DNA of 64,000 nucleotides from DATARH01 sp036489765 (GTDB taxonomy: Bacteria > Pseudomonadota > Alphaproteobacteria > ATCC43930 > CGMCC-115725): NCBI GenBank assembly GCA_036489765.1, contig DASXFE010000059.1, positions 10,356 through 74,355 of the forward strand. Direction: 5' to 3'. Under the pieces are notes generated by a model. The model ran no database searches. It was not told the origin of the DNA and saw only the letters and a list, made by a program, of their open reading frames with translations. Below, piece after piece: positions 1-11,124 of this stretch. Every line of letters starts with the position of its first letter. The first letter of the stretch is position 1. The position numbers were made by a program, and so were the translations under genes.

Positions 1-1
1 C

Positions 2-2161
2 GTGAAGATGACGCTGGGGTTCACGATCGTCTTGGTCGTGCTCGTCATCTTCGTCTTTCTGCGCAGCTTTTGGGCGACGCTCATCCCGAGCGTCACGGTG
101 CCGCTGTCGCTCGTCGGCGCCTTTGCGGTGCTCTATCTCGGCGGATACAGCCTCGACAACCTGTCGCTGATGGCGCTGACGCTCGCGGTCGGGCTCGTCG
201 TCGACGATGCCGTGGTGATGCTCGAAAACATCTTCCGCTATCTCGAAGCGGGCGACGACGCGCTGACCGCGGCCCTGAAAGGGTCGGGCGAGATCGGGTT
301 CACGATCGTGTCGATCACGGTGTCGCTGATCGCCGTGTTCATCCCGCTTCTGTTCATGGGCGGCGTCGTCGGCCGGCTGTTCCGCGAGTTCGCGATCACC
401 GTGACGGCGGCGATCATCCTGTCGGCGCTGATCGCGCTGACGCTGTCGCCGATGATGGCGGCGCTGTTCCTCAAGGACCCGCGCGCGATCGATCACGGGC
501 GGCTTTATCAATGGAGCGAGCGGGCCTTCGACTGGCTCTATCGCGGGTATGGCCGGATGCTGCGGCGGGCGCTCAAGCTGCGGCTGTGGCTGATGATCCT
601 CAACGTGTCGCTGATCGTGCTGACCGGGGTGCTGATCGTCTACATGCCGAAGGGGTTCTTCCCCGACGAGGACACTGGAGAGATCTTCGGCTTTACCGAG
701 GCCTCGCCCGACGTGTCGTTCATGGGGATGGCCGATTTGCAGCAGCGAGCGGCGGCGATCGTGATGAAGGATCCGGCCGTGCTGTCGGTCGGCTCCGCGA
801 TCGGCGGCGGCGGCAGCTCGGGGCTCAATACCGGCCGCATGTTCATCAGCCTCAAGCCCGAAGGCCAGCGCGACAATCTTTACAAGGTGATCCAGCGCCT
901 CAGGCCAAAGCTCGCCGCGGTGCCGGGGATCACGACCTATCTTCAACCGGTCGTCAGCATCCGCATCGGCGGCCGGCTCAGCCGCACGCAATACCAGTAC
1001 ACGCTGCAAGACATCAACATGCAGGAGCTCGACACCTGGGCGCCAAAGCTCGAGGCGAAGCTGAAGACTCTGCCCGGGCTGCAGGACGTGTCGAGCGACC
1101 TCGAGCAGACCAGCCCGCAGATGATGATCACGATCGACCGCGACCTCGCCTCGCGGCTCGGCGTCAACCCGAACAGCATCGAGACGGCGCTCTACAGCGC
1201 GTTCGGCCAGCGCTATGCGACGCAGATCTATGCGCCTCTCAACACCTATCACGTCGTCGTCGAGGTCGCGCCGCAGTATCAGGAGGACCCGTCGGCGCTA
1301 TCGCGGCTCTACGTCCACGGCAGCGGCGGGGCGCTCGTGCCGCTCTCCGCGTTCGCCACGATGAAGCCGGCGACGACGACGATCGCGGTCAACCACCAGG
1401 GCCAGTTCCCGGCGGTGACGCTGTCGTTCAACCTCGCGCCCGGCGCTTCGCTCGGCGACGCGGTCGACCGGGTCAACCAGGCCGCGCGCGACATCGGCGT
1501 GCCGAAGACCGTGGAGACCTCGTTTCAGGGCACGGCGAGCGCGTTCCAGAGCTCGCTCTCGACCCAGCCCCTGCTGATCGCCGCGGCGATCTTCGCCGTC
1601 TATGTCGTGCTCGGCGTCCTGTACGAAAGCTTCATCCACCCGATCACGATCCTGATGAGCCTGCCGTCGGCGAGCGTCGGGGCGCTCCTCTGCCTGTGGC
1701 TTTTCGGCTTCGACATCACCGTGATCGCGATCATCGGGCTCATCATGCTGATCGGCATCGTCAAGAAGAACGCGATCATGATGATCGACTTCGCGCTCCA
1801 ACGTCGGCGGCACGATGGGAAATCGGCCGAAGAGGCGATCTACGAAGCGGCGACGCTGCGCTTCCGCCCGATCATGATGACGACGATGTCGGCGATTTTC
1901 GGCACCCTGCCGATCGCCTTTGCGATCGGGTCGGGGGCCGAGCTGCGGCAGCCGCTGGGGGTCGCCGTAGTCGGCGGCCTCATCGTCTCGCAGGCGCTGA
2001 CCCTGTTCACGATCCCGGTCACGTACGTCTACATGGACCGGCTCAGCGATTGGCTGTCGGGGCTCGCCGGGCGGCGGCCGCGCGAGGCCGTCTTACGCCA
2101 CGACACGCGCCAGCCGCAACCGCAGCCCGTCCGCGTGCGCCACGACGATCGGCGGCGGTAA
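2..2161 (+). CDS. RND efflux transporter permease, MdtB/MdtC-like (5' truncated)
   Basis: Inner-membrane proton-driven exporter of the hydrophobe/amphiphile RND family, normally working with a periplasmic adaptor and an outer-membrane channel. The reading frame is open at the window edge; 719 residues are visible against about 1040 in the family, so roughly 320 N-terminal residues are missing. Visible are the paired aspartates of the proton relay in VGLVVDDAVVMLEN (D68-D69 of the visible part), the RND stretch FMGGVVGRLFREFA, the central periplasmic porter domain (about 215-510) and the C-terminal helices with the relay lysine in LIGIVKKNAIMM (about residue 588). The stop lies 11 bp from the convergent kinase gene. 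Drug or metabolite specificity cannot be read from the sequence. Confidence 0.93.
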   Translation: MKMTLGFTIVLVVLVIFVFLRSFWATLIPSVTVPLSLVGAFAVLYLGGYSLDNLSLMALTLAVGLVVDDAVVMLENIFRYLEAGDDALTAALKGSGEIGFTIVSITVSLIAVFIPLLFMGGVVGRLFREFAITVTAAIILSALIALTLSPMMAALFLKDPRAIDHGRLYQWSERAFDWLYRGYGRMLRRALKLRLWLMILNVSLIVLTGVLIVYMPKGFFPDEDTGEIFGFTEASPDVSFMGMADLQQRAAAIVMKDPAVLSVGSAIGGGGSSGLNTGRMFISLKPEGQRDNLYKVIQRLRPKLAAVPGITTYLQPVVSIRIGGRLSRTQYQYTLQDINMQELDTWAPKLEAKLKTLPGLQDVSSDLEQTSPQMMITIDRDLASRLGVNPNSIETALYSAFGQRYATQIYAPLNTYHVVVEVAPQYQEDPSALSRLYVHGSGGALVPLSAFATMKPATTTIAVNHQGQFPAVTLSFNLAPGASLGDAVDRVNQAARDIGVPKTVETSFQGTASAFQSSLSTQPLLIAAAIFAVYVVLGVLYESFIHPITILMSLPSASVGALLCLWLFGFDITVIAIIGLIMLIGIVKKNAIMMIDFALQRRRHDGKSAEEAIYEAATLRFRPIMMTTMSAIFGTLPIAFAIGSGAELRQPLGVAVVGGLIVSQALTLFTIPVTYVYMDRLSDWLSGLAGRRPREAVLRHDTRQPQPQPVRVRHDDRRR

Positions 2162-2172
2162 GGTTAGCTAAA

Positions 2173-5100
2173 TCAGGCGACCTGCTCGGCTGGCTGCGGC
2201 TCCAGCCCGGCGATCGCCGTCGACGGCGCGACACGCTCGTCGAGCCAGGCGCGAATTGCCGCCGCGGCCGCTGTCGCCGCGACGGCGACGCGGTCGCTCT
2301 GCTCGAGGGCGGCGCTTTCCTCTCGTCGCTTGCAGGCGTGTTCGAGCTCGCGCGCGAGCCGGGACAGGCGGGCCGCACCGATATTTCCGGCACTGCCGGA
2401 AAGCGAATGCCCTTCGCGGCCGAGCGCCTCCAGATCCAGTGCCGCGGCGGCGCGGCGGATCGGCTCGATCTGCGAATCGATCTGATCGACGAACATGGCC
2501 AGCAACTCGAGGACGCTATTGGCCGGCAGATATTTTTCGAGCGTGGCGATCGCGTCGGTATCGAACACCGCATCGAGCGGCGCTGCCGTCACCGCCTGCA
2601 AGGGAGCAGCGGGCGCCTCGCCGGAGCCGGCATAGGCCGCCAGCACGTGCAGGAGCGCGTTCGGGTCGAGCGGTTTCGATAGATACCCGTCCATGCCGCT
2701 CGCCAGATATTCCTCGCGCGCGCCGGTCATCGCATGCGCGGTGACCGCGATGATCGGCACGGCGTTCTTTGGCGGCGGCAGCGCGCGGATGTGGCGCGTC
2801 GCCTCGATGCCATCGAGGACCGGCATCTGCACGTCCATCAGCACGACATCGTACTCGGCCGCGCGCACGGCAGCGACCGCCTCCTCGCCGTTATCGGCGA
2901 TCTCGACGGTGTGGCCCGCCTTGCTCAGCAGCATTCGCGCGAGCTGCTGGTTGATCTTGTTGTCCTCGGCGACGAGCACGCGCAGTTTTCGCGCCGAGGC
3001 CGGCTGCATTGACGCGAGGTCGACCGCATGGCGGGCAACGACCGAGGCTGCCGACGGCTGCAGCGACGCCTCGAACCAGAAACAGCTGCCCCGGCCGGGC
3101 CGGCTCTTGACGCCGATCCTGCCACCCATCAGCTCGGCGAGCTGGCGCGAAATCGCGAGGCCGAGCCCGGTGCCGCCAAAGCGGCGGGTGATCGAGGTAT
3201 CGGCCTGGTTGAATTTCTGGAACAGCGTCGCGGCGATGTCCTCCGACATGCCGATCCCGGTGTCGGCGATCTCGAAGCGCAGGGTGGCGCCCCCTTTGCG
3301 CGATGAGGAGCGCCGCGGCGGACCCGGGGCAACGCGCACCGCGACGCCGCCGCGTTCGGTGAACTTGACCGCGTTGCCGACGAGGTTGAGGAGGATCTGC
3401 CGCAGCCGGTTGGGGTCGCCGCGGAAGCCGCCGCCGACGGCCGGGTCGATCGCGACATCGAGCGCGACCCCCTTTTCCTGCGCCTTGGGCCGGAGCAGTC
3501 CGACGGCTGCCTCGACGAGCTCGGTCATGTCGAAATCGATCGCCTCGAGCGCGACCTTGCCGGCTTCGAGCTTGGAGACGTCGAGGATGTCGTTGATCAG
3601 CACGAGGAGCGCCCCGGCGCTGTCGTGCACGGCGACGGCGCATTCCCGCTGCTCCGGCGACAGCGCGGTCTGCAGCAGTAGCGTGTTCATCCCGAGGATG
3701 CCGTTCATCGGGGTGCGGATTTCGTGCGACATGTTCGCAAGGAAATCCGATTTGGCCCGGCTCGCCGCCTCGGCCGCGTCGCGCGCAGCAGCGAGATCGG
3801 CGGTCATCGCGGTCAGGTCCTCGCGCAGCTTTTCGAGGCGGCGCTGCGCCGCCTCGAGGTCGCGGACCTTGCGCGTCAGCGCCTCCTCGTACTGCTTGCG
3901 CTCGGTGATGTCGGTGCGGATGCCGACGACGCCGTCGTCGCGCGTGCGCCGCGCGACGATGCGAATCCAGCTTCCGTCGTTGAGCCTCCGCTCGCTCGGC
4001 GCGGCGCAGTCGCGCTGCCACTCGACGGTCCGGCGAATGTAGTCTTCGGGGTCTTCCTCGCCGATATCGACCAGGCCGCGCTGGATCGACGCGCGGACCA
4101 GGTCCTCATAGCGGGTTCCCGGCACCAACAGGCCGCCGATCCCGGCCCATTGCCGTCGGTAGTTCTCATTGGCGAGGACGAAGCGGTCGTCCTTGTCGAA
4201 CAGGATGAACCCTTCCGAGATCGCCTCGATCGCCTCGACGAGCTGACGCTGGGCATCCCGCAACGCCTCCTCGGCGGCCTTGCGCTCGGTGATGTCCTGC
4301 GAGGTGCCGAGCAGGCGGGTGCTTCTTCCGGCGGCGTCGTATTGCGCGCTCAGCACGACGTGCACCCAGCGGATCTCGCCGTCCGGACGGACCCAGCGAT
4401 GTTCGAGCCCGCGCGCCTCGCCGGTAGCGATCGCTTCTTTGATGCAGCGGACGAAAATCGGGTAGTCGTCGGGATGGATCGGCGCCCGGGCCTGTTCCTC
4501 GCTCAGCAGGGGCGCCTCGGGGATGCCGCCGATCTCGAACATCTGCGGCGACCAGGTGACACGCCGCGTCTTGCGGTCGGAAATCCAGTGGCCGGTCTTG
4601 CCGATGCGCTGGGCTTCGAGAAGCTGGCGGTTGGTCTCCTCGGCGGCGCGGCGCGCTTCCTCGGCCTCGGCGCGCGCAGCCTCGGCCTCGGAGGAGGCGC
4701 TGCGCAGGGCCTGCTCGGCATTGATCTGCGCGGTGATCTCGCGCCCGGCGCCGCGGTAGCCGGCGAAGACGCCGTCACCGTCGTAGATCGGCGTGCCGCT
4801 GACGCTGATGTGATGGGCCGCGCCGTCATCGCCGGTGCGGATGTAGCGGAAATCGCGGAACGGCTGGCGTGCGTCGAGCAGGACCCGATGCGCGGCCCAT
4901 TGCTCGTCGGTGACCCCTTCGGTCACCATCTCCCAGCGCGTCTGGCCGATCAGGTTGAAGACGAGGCCGGGCTTGTCGACCTCATCCGAAAACCAGGTGT
5001 AGCGAAGCTCGGCGTTCTGTTCCCAGAACCAGTCCGAGGTGATCCGGGCGAAATCGCGGAACCGCGCCTCGCTGCGCGCGAGCGCCTCGGTCGAGCGCGC

Positions 5101-6159
5101 GAGCGCGCTTGCCTGGCGTTCGAGCTGGGCCCGGCTCTCCTCGAGCGCGGCGTTGCGCTCGGCGAGCGATGCGGCGGAAGTCTCGTGCTCGCGGAACTGC
5201 GCTCCGAGCGCGCGAAATAGCAAAAGGAAACCGGTGATCGCGGCGAGCGCGCCGAGCGCGATAAAGGCCGATTGCCGGCGCCAGCTCGCCAGCACCGCGG
5301 CTTCGGCGCGGGTTACCGCGACGACCAGCGGATAGTCGTGCAACGGCTGGATTGCGACCCAGCGCAGGAGGCCGTCGAGCCCATTGCTGGTGCGATAGAG
5401 GGCGCTGCCACCCGCGATGTTGTTGTAGAACGCCCTGCCACTCGGCAATTTCTTGCCGATCTCCGGTTCGATCGGCGGATAGCGGACGAGGATCGTCCCG
5501 TCCCGGCGCAACAGGCTCACCGAGCGGTCCGCTTGCGACGCGATCATCCGGTAGAAATCTTCGAGATAGCGCAACTCGACCGTGGCGCTGACGATGCCGA
5601 GAAAGCGGCCGCCGGGCGCGGCGATGCGGCGGCCGAGAAACAGCGACCAGGTGCCGGTGACGCGGTTTCTGACCGGGTCGGTGATGATCGTCTCGGCGTA
5701 GGGGTCGTTTTTGAGCTGAAGGAAGAAATCGCGGTCGCCGATGTTGAGCGCCGGCGCCGGCCAGGTCCGGGACAGGTTGACGAGGTCGCCCGCGGCGTCG
5801 AATACGCCCAGCGAATCCGCCTGCGGCAGATGCTTCCGCTGCTCGACCAGGAACGCGTGGATGGCCTTGTCGTCGAGTGCCGCCGAGAGCTGCCCGGGGG
5901 TTTCGAGCTGCCGCGCGCGGATCTGGTCGGCGCTCTCGCGCAGCACCAGGTCGACGGCTTGAAACGTTCGATTTGCCTGTTCGGCCAGCACGATGCCGAG
6001 ATTGGTCAGGTCTTCCTGGGCGTTGGCGATTGCGACGGTGCGCTGGTCCCAGCACAGCGCCGTGGCGGCGGCGATCGTGATCGCGACAATGGCCGCGGCG
6101 ATCAGCCCGAGCCGTCGGCTCGCCGGAAGTTGCCAATCAAGGATGGCTCGTGAACGCAT
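2173..6159 (-). CDS. PAS-containing tripartite hybrid sensor histidine kinase
   Basis: Membrane sensor kinase with a complete phosphorelay in one chain, 1328 residues from the chosen ATG. Order: TM helix (about 15-37), extracytoplasmic Cache-like sensor (about 40-290), second TM (about 296-318), coiled coil, three PAS/PAC units (about 350-750), HisKA with H812 in NMSHEIRTPMNG, HATPase_c with NLVGNAVKF, DTGIGM and GGTGLGLAI boxes, receiver with D1109 in LMDVQMP, and Hpt with H1251 in EGHSLSGSAGN. An upstream in-frame start would add 49 residues without domain character and push the first TM inward, so ATG 6159 before MRSRAILDWQ is preferred. No response regulator is adjacent, so this looks orphan; output and signal are unknown. 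Confidence 0.9.
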   Translation of the reverse strand: MRSRAILDWQLPASRRLGLIAAAIVAITIAAATALCWDQRTVAIANAQEDLTNLGIVLAEQANRTFQAVDLVLRESADQIRARQLETPGQLSAALDDKAIHAFLVEQRKHLPQADSLGVFDAAGDLVNLSRTWPAPALNIGDRDFFLQLKNDPYAETIITDPVRNRVTGTWSLFLGRRIAAPGGRFLGIVSATVELRYLEDFYRMIASQADRSVSLLRRDGTILVRYPPIEPEIGKKLPSGRAFYNNIAGGSALYRTSNGLDGLLRWVAIQPLHDYPLVVAVTRAEAAVLASWRRQSAFIALGALAAITGFLLLFRALGAQFREHETSAASLAERNAALEESRAQLERQASALARSTEALARSEARFRDFARITSDWFWEQNAELRYTWFSDEVDKPGLVFNLIGQTRWEMVTEGVTDEQWAAHRVLLDARQPFRDFRYIRTGDDGAAHHISVSGTPIYDGDGVFAGYRGAGREITAQINAEQALRSASSEAEAARAEAEEARRAAEETNRQLLEAQRIGKTGHWISDRKTRRVTWSPQMFEIGGIPEAPLLSEEQARAPIHPDDYPIFVRCIKEAIATGEARGLEHRWVRPDGEIRWVHVVLSAQYDAAGRSTRLLGTSQDITERKAAEEALRDAQRQLVEAIEAISEGFILFDKDDRFVLANENYRRQWAGIGGLLVPGTRYEDLVRASIQRGLVDIGEEDPEDYIRRTVEWQRDCAAPSERRLNDGSWIRIVARRTRDDGVVGIRTDITERKQYEEALTRKVRDLEAAQRRLEKLREDLTAMTADLAAARDAAEAASRAKSDFLANMSHEIRTPMNGILGMNTLLLQTALSPEQRECAVAVHDSAGALLVLINDILDVSKLEAGKVALEAIDFDMTELVEAAVGLLRPKAQEKGVALDVAIDPAVGGGFRGDPNRLRQILLNLVGNAVKFTERGGVAVRVAPGPPRRSSSRKGGATLRFEIADTGIGMSEDIAATLFQKFNQADTSITRRFGGTGLGLAISRQLAELMGGRIGVKSRPGRGSCFWFEASLQPSAASVVARHAVDLASMQPASARKLRVLVAEDNKINQQLARMLLSKAGHTVEIADNGEEAVAAVRAAEYDVVLMDVQMPVLDGIEATRHIRALPPPKNAVPIIAVTAHAMTGAREEYLASGMDGYLSKPLDPNALLHVLAAYAGSGEAPAAPLQAVTAAPLDAVFDTDAIATLEKYLPANSVLELLAMFVDQIDSQIEPIRRAAAALDLEALGREGHSLSGSAGNIGAARLSRLARELEHACKRREESAALEQSDRVAVAATAAAAAIRAWLDERVAPSTAIAGLEPQPAEQVA

Positions 6160-6299
6160 CGGCGGCGGCGTTTCCCCGCGGTGCCGGGTCTGGCCCGGTT
6201 GGGCGCGAAATGTCGCACTCGGGCGTTTAAGATTTTCTAAAGGGCGTCCCGCCGCGCCAACTGCCTGGGAAAGAGAGAGTTTTTGGGTCGGCCGGGAAA

Positions 6300-6328
6300 T
6301 TGACAAGACGAAATCATCATTTCATTGT
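6300..6328 (+). promoter_or_regulatory. Candidate sigma70-type promoter of the first importer operon
   Basis: A perfect TTGACA (6300-6305) is followed 17 bp later by CATTGT (6323-6328), matching three of six -10 bases. It lies about 70 bp upstream of the binding-protein ATG in the 218 bp divergent gap with the histidine kinase. The -35 match is exact but the -10 is weak, so this is a candidate only. Confidence 0.35.
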
Positions 6329-6377
6329 CGCGTTTGTCTGGAGAAAACGCGGTTGTTGCGGGTTCGGGGAGGCGAAG

Positions 6378-7637
6378 ATGAGATTTCTCAATAGGCGCAC
6401 CGCCAGTGTGCTGGCGATGGCGGCGCCATTGGCGTTCGCAGCGGCTGGCGCGGCCACGGCGGCGGATGACGGGCCCATCAAGATCGGCATCATCGCGGAG
6501 CAGTCGGCGATCCTCGGCCAGGCGATCGGCGAGGGGGCGAAGCTCGCGGTCAACGACATCAACGCCAAGGGCGGCGTGCTCGGCCGCAAGCTCGAACTCG
6601 TCATCTACGACGACCATTCCTCGGCCGCCGACGCGGTGCGCGCCTATCAGCGCGCGGTGCAGCAGGACCATGTCAGCGCTGTCGTTTCGACCTTTATCAG
6701 CGAGGTCTACCTCGCGCTCGAACCGTGGTCGGCCCGGCTGAAAATGCCCACGATCACGTCCGGCGCGGCGTCGAACCTGATCTCGAAACAGGTCCACGAC
6801 GATTACGACAAGTTCAAATACGTCTTCGAAGGCTGGCTGCCCGCGCCGATCCTGGCGCAGGCGGTGTGCGATTCGTCGAAGGACACGTTTGTCGACATGC
6901 TGCATATGAAGTCGGCGGCGATCGTCAGCGAGGATGCCGACTGGACCACCCCGCTCGACGCCGCGCAGCAGGATTGCCTGCCGAAGGTCGGTCTCAAGGT
7001 CACCGATCACATCCGCTTCAACCCGGACACGACCGATTTCACGCCGATCTTCAACAAGGTCGAGGCGGGTCACCCCGATGTGATCATCACGGGGATGGCG
7101 CATGTCGGCGTACAGCCGACCGTGCAATGGCATGACCAGCATGTGCCGATCCCGATGGGCGGCAATAGCGGCCAGGCCACCAATCCGACCTTCTGGAAGA
7201 CCACCAACGGTGCCGCCGACGGCGTCATCACGCAGACCGGCACCGTTGAGGGTCTCGCTTTGACCTCGAAGACGCTGCCGATCGCCCAGGAGTTCATCAA
7301 GGACGACGGCAAGTTCCCGGCGTTCACCGGGTTCACCACCTACGACAACGTGATGGCCCTCGCCCAGGCGATGCAGCGGGCCGGCTCGACCGATCCCGAC
7401 AAAATCGTCGCCGAGATGGAAAAGACGAATATGGAGGGGACGCTCGGGACGCTCGCCTTCTACGGCAAGGGCGACCCCTATACGCATGCCATGAAGTACG
7501 GGCCGAAATTCGTCACCGGGACCTTCATGCAGTGGCAGGACGGCAAGCAGGTCTGCATCTGGCCGCGCGACAAATGTCCGAACCCGATCAAATTCCCGAG
7601 CTTCGTCAAACTGCCCGAGCAGCACGCCGCGAATTAA
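6378..7637 (+). CDS. ABC transporter substrate-binding protein (branched-chain amino acid/amide type)
   Basis: Periplasmic receptor (Peripla_BP_6/LivJ family) of the importer that follows; 419 residues. A signal peptide fits MRFLNRRTASVLAMAAPLAF with cleavage near residue 28. The mature protein starts with the family strand IKIGIIAEQSAILGQAIGEG and carries GGVLGRKLELVIYDDHSS, typical of these receptors. ATG 6378 is chosen because a strong purine-rich site (GGGGAGG) precedes it and the signal peptide begins there; an earlier in-frame start would bury the signal sequence. First gene of a binding protein, permease, permease, double-ATPase operon. The ligand is not predictable; the family binds amino acids, amides, urea, aromatic acids and purines. 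Confidence 0.9.
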   Translation: MRFLNRRTASVLAMAAPLAFAAAGAATAADDGPIKIGIIAEQSAILGQAIGEGAKLAVNDINAKGGVLGRKLELVIYDDHSSAADAVRAYQRAVQQDHVSAVVSTFISEVYLALEPWSARLKMPTITSGAASNLISKQVHDDYDKFKYVFEGWLPAPILAQAVCDSSKDTFVDMLHMKSAAIVSEDADWTTPLDAAQQDCLPKVGLKVTDHIRFNPDTTDFTPIFNKVEAGHPDVIITGMAHVGVQPTVQWHDQHVPIPMGGNSGQATNPTFWKTTNGAADGVITQTGTVEGLALTSKTLPIAQEFIKDDGKFPAFTGFTTYDNVMALAQAMQRAGSTDPDKIVAEMEKTNMEGTLGTLAFYGKGDPYTHAMKYGPKFVTGTFMQWQDGKQVCIWPRDKCPNPIKFPSFVKLPEQHAAN

Positions 7638-7660
7638 GTGGTGAGGGGGCATTTTTCCTC

Positions 7661-7740
7661 GTCATTCCCGCGAAGGCGGGAATCCAGGGGCCAACGCTTC
7701 GCCGCTTGCCCCTGGACCCCCGCTTTCGCGGGGGCGACGA
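7661..7740. repeat. REP-like palindromic intergenic repeat
   Basis: Nested inverted repeat between binding protein and permease: GTCATTCCCGCGAAGGCGGG with its partner CCCCCGCTTTCGCGGGGG, plus inner arms CCAGGGG and CCCCTGG. It has the form of the extragenic palindromes common in alphaproteobacteria. In the transcript it would fold into a long hairpin within the operon, a position that often lets a binding protein be made in excess over its permeases. Confidence 0.75.
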
Positions 7741-7802
7741 ACGGAAAATCTGAAACGATGCTCCCTCGACACCACTGACCACGATTCCGAACGAGACCCG
7801 CC

Positions 7803-8678
7803 GTGGTTGCCCTCCAGATACTCGTCGACGGGTTCGCGATCAGTGCGCTCTACGGGCTCGGCGCGGTCGGGTTTACGCTGATGTTCGGCGTGTGCGGGGT
7901 TCTCAACCTTGCGCATGGCGGGATCATGGTGATCGCCGCCCTCGTCGGCTGGTGGGTCGCCGCCGATTACGGCGCCGGCCCCTATGGCGGCGCGGCGATC
8001 GGCGTGCTCGCGGGCGTCATCGCCTCGTTCGTGACCTATTACGCGGTGATCCGGCCGGTCCAGCGCTCGAAGGCGATCCCCGCGGTCGAGGAGGAAATCT
8101 TCATCCTGACCGCGACCCTCCTCTGGGGGATCATGCTGCAGGTTGGGCTCGATTATCTCTTCAGCAACAACCCGATCACGATCCAGCCGCTGCTGCCGGG
8201 CGTCCTGTCGATCTTCGGCGTGCGGACGCCGTGGAACGAGGTACTGATCGCTGTCTTGTGCTGGGGGTTCATCGGGCTGCTGTCGCTCCTCGTCAACTGC
8301 ACCGGCATCGGCAAGCAGATCTTCGCCGCGTCGGTCAATCCGCGCGCGCTGACGCTGCTCGGCTACGATCTCGGCCGCATCTATCTGATCGTATGGGCGA
8401 TCTACGGGGTGTTGGCGGGCCTTGCCGGGGTGCTGCTGGCGTCGTTCCTCGGGGCGAGCGCCGACAATGCCGGGGCGCTAACGGCGAGCGCGTTCACGAT
8501 CGTGATCCTCGGCGGGCTCGGCAGCGTGCCGGGGTCGCTGATCGCCGCCTATATCGTCGGCTACGCCGAGACCATCACCGCCTATCTGATCGCGCCGACG
8601 TTGCGGCCGATCCCGGCGCTCCTGATCCTCGTGATCGTGATCTATCTGCGGCCGCAAGGCTTGTTGGGGCGGCGCTGA
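7803..8678 (+). CDS. Branched-chain amino acid-type ABC transporter permease (LivH-like)
   Basis: Inner-membrane channel subunit, 291 residues, of the LivH/HisM-like family (BPD_transp_2). Almost entirely hydrophobic, with 8-9 predicted helices; the N-terminal pattern ALYGLGAVGFTLMFGVCGVLNLAHGG and the C-terminal ILGGLGSVPGSLIAAY loop are the family signatures, and the end IYLRPQGLLGRR is typical. It starts at GTG 7803 and its TGA overlaps the ATG of the next permease (TGATG), indicating translational coupling. Confidence 0.92.
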   Translation: MVALQILVDGFAISALYGLGAVGFTLMFGVCGVLNLAHGGIMVIAALVGWWVAADYGAGPYGGAAIGVLAGVIASFVTYYAVIRPVQRSKAIPAVEEEIFILTATLLWGIMLQVGLDYLFSNNPITIQPLLPGVLSIFGVRTPWNEVLIAVLCWGFIGLLSLLVNCTGIGKQIFAASVNPRALTLLGYDLGRIYLIVWAIYGVLAGLAGVLLASFLGASADNAGALTASAFTIVILGGLGSVPGSLIAAYIVGYAETITAYLIAPTLRPIPALLILVIVIYLRPQGLLGRR

Positions 8679-9594
8679 TGTTGAGCCGCCCCGCGGGTAT
8701 CGCCGTCATCGTTGTGCTGCTGATCGCCGGCGTCTCGGCGCCCTTGTGGCTCGACGCCTACTACCTCGGGATCTTCACGACGGCCTATTATTTCGGCGTC
8801 TTCGCGATGTCGTGGGACCTGCTGTTCGGTTTTGCCGGCGAGGTCAATTTCGGGCCGACCTTTCTAATCGGGCTTGGCGCCTATGGGGCCGGGCTGATGA
8901 ACAACGGGGGCCTGCCGATCCCGTTATGCCTCATCGGCGGGGCAGTTGTCGCGGTCATCGGCGGGGTCGTCCTTGCGGTGCCGGCGCTGCGGCTGCGCGG
9001 GCCGTATTTCGGCCTCCTCACGCTCGTCGCGGTGCTGCTGCTCCTCGATTTCATCGTCATCTTTGCGGCGCAGACCGGCGGCGAGATCGGCATGATGGTG
9101 CCCGACGTGCTCTCGGTCTCGACCAACGTCAATTACTGGTACGCGTTCGGTTTCCTGGTGATTTCCGCGGTCATCCTGTTCGTGCTGTCGCGCTCGGCGC
9201 TGGGCCTCATCCTGCAGGCGACCGGGCAGGATCGGGTCGAGGCGCAAGCGCTCGGCTTCAACGTCACCAAGCACAAGATCGCGGCGTTTTCGATCAGCGC
9301 GCTCTTTTCCGGACTCGCCGGCGCGATGATGACCTTTTACCAGGGCACTGCCTCGGTCGATCAGATGGTCGATCTGGGGATCGCGGTGCAGATCATCATC
9401 GCGGTCGTCTTCGGCGGGCGGCGGACGATCCTCGGCGGCATCCTCGGCGCGATCTTCCTCGTGCTGTTTGACGAGATCCTGCGGCCGATCGGGCAGCTCA
9501 ACACCTTTGTCGTCTCGGGGATCGCACTTCTCGTCATCTTGTTCCTGCCGGACGGCGTGCTCGGCTGGGTGCTGCGGCCGCGGGAAGAGCGGTG

Positions 9595-9595
<1 letters not shown>
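8678..9595 (+). CDS. Branched-chain amino acid-type ABC transporter permease (LivM-like)
   Basis: Second channel subunit, 305 residues, LivM family. Recognised by SWDLLFGFAGEVNFGPTFL near residue 45 (LivM box), the loop VPALRLRGPYFGLLTLVAV, and FGGRRTILGGILGA near the C-terminus (cytoplasmic coupling loop). Start ATG 8678 overlaps the preceding stop and its own TGA (9593-9595) overlaps the next ATG, so permease and ATPase genes are translationally coupled. Pairs with the LivH-like subunit to form the pore. Confidence 0.92.
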
Positions 9596-11078
<1,483 letters not shown>

Positions 11079-11079
<1 letters not shown>

Positions 11080-11118
11080 ACGCTGTCCTTGCTTCGCTTC
11101 GCTCGCAATGACAGCGTC
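11079..11118. repeat. Inverted repeat between convergent genes
   Basis: Perfect 9-bp arms GACGCTGTC (11079-11087) and GACAGCGTC (11110-11118) bracket a CGAAGCGAAGC-containing loop of the CATTGCGAG repeat type. It fills the 45 bp between the convergent ATPase and PcaC-like genes and could serve both as a 3' hairpin, but no T-run follows. Confidence 0.5.
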
Positions 11119-11124
11119 CCGCCG

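Noticed and set aside
3724..5220. 498-codon open frame antisense to the histidine kinase
   Set aside because: It mirrors the kinase's high-GC codons; composition is Arg/Ala/Gly-rich with no domain, whereas the kinase strand has complete motifs.
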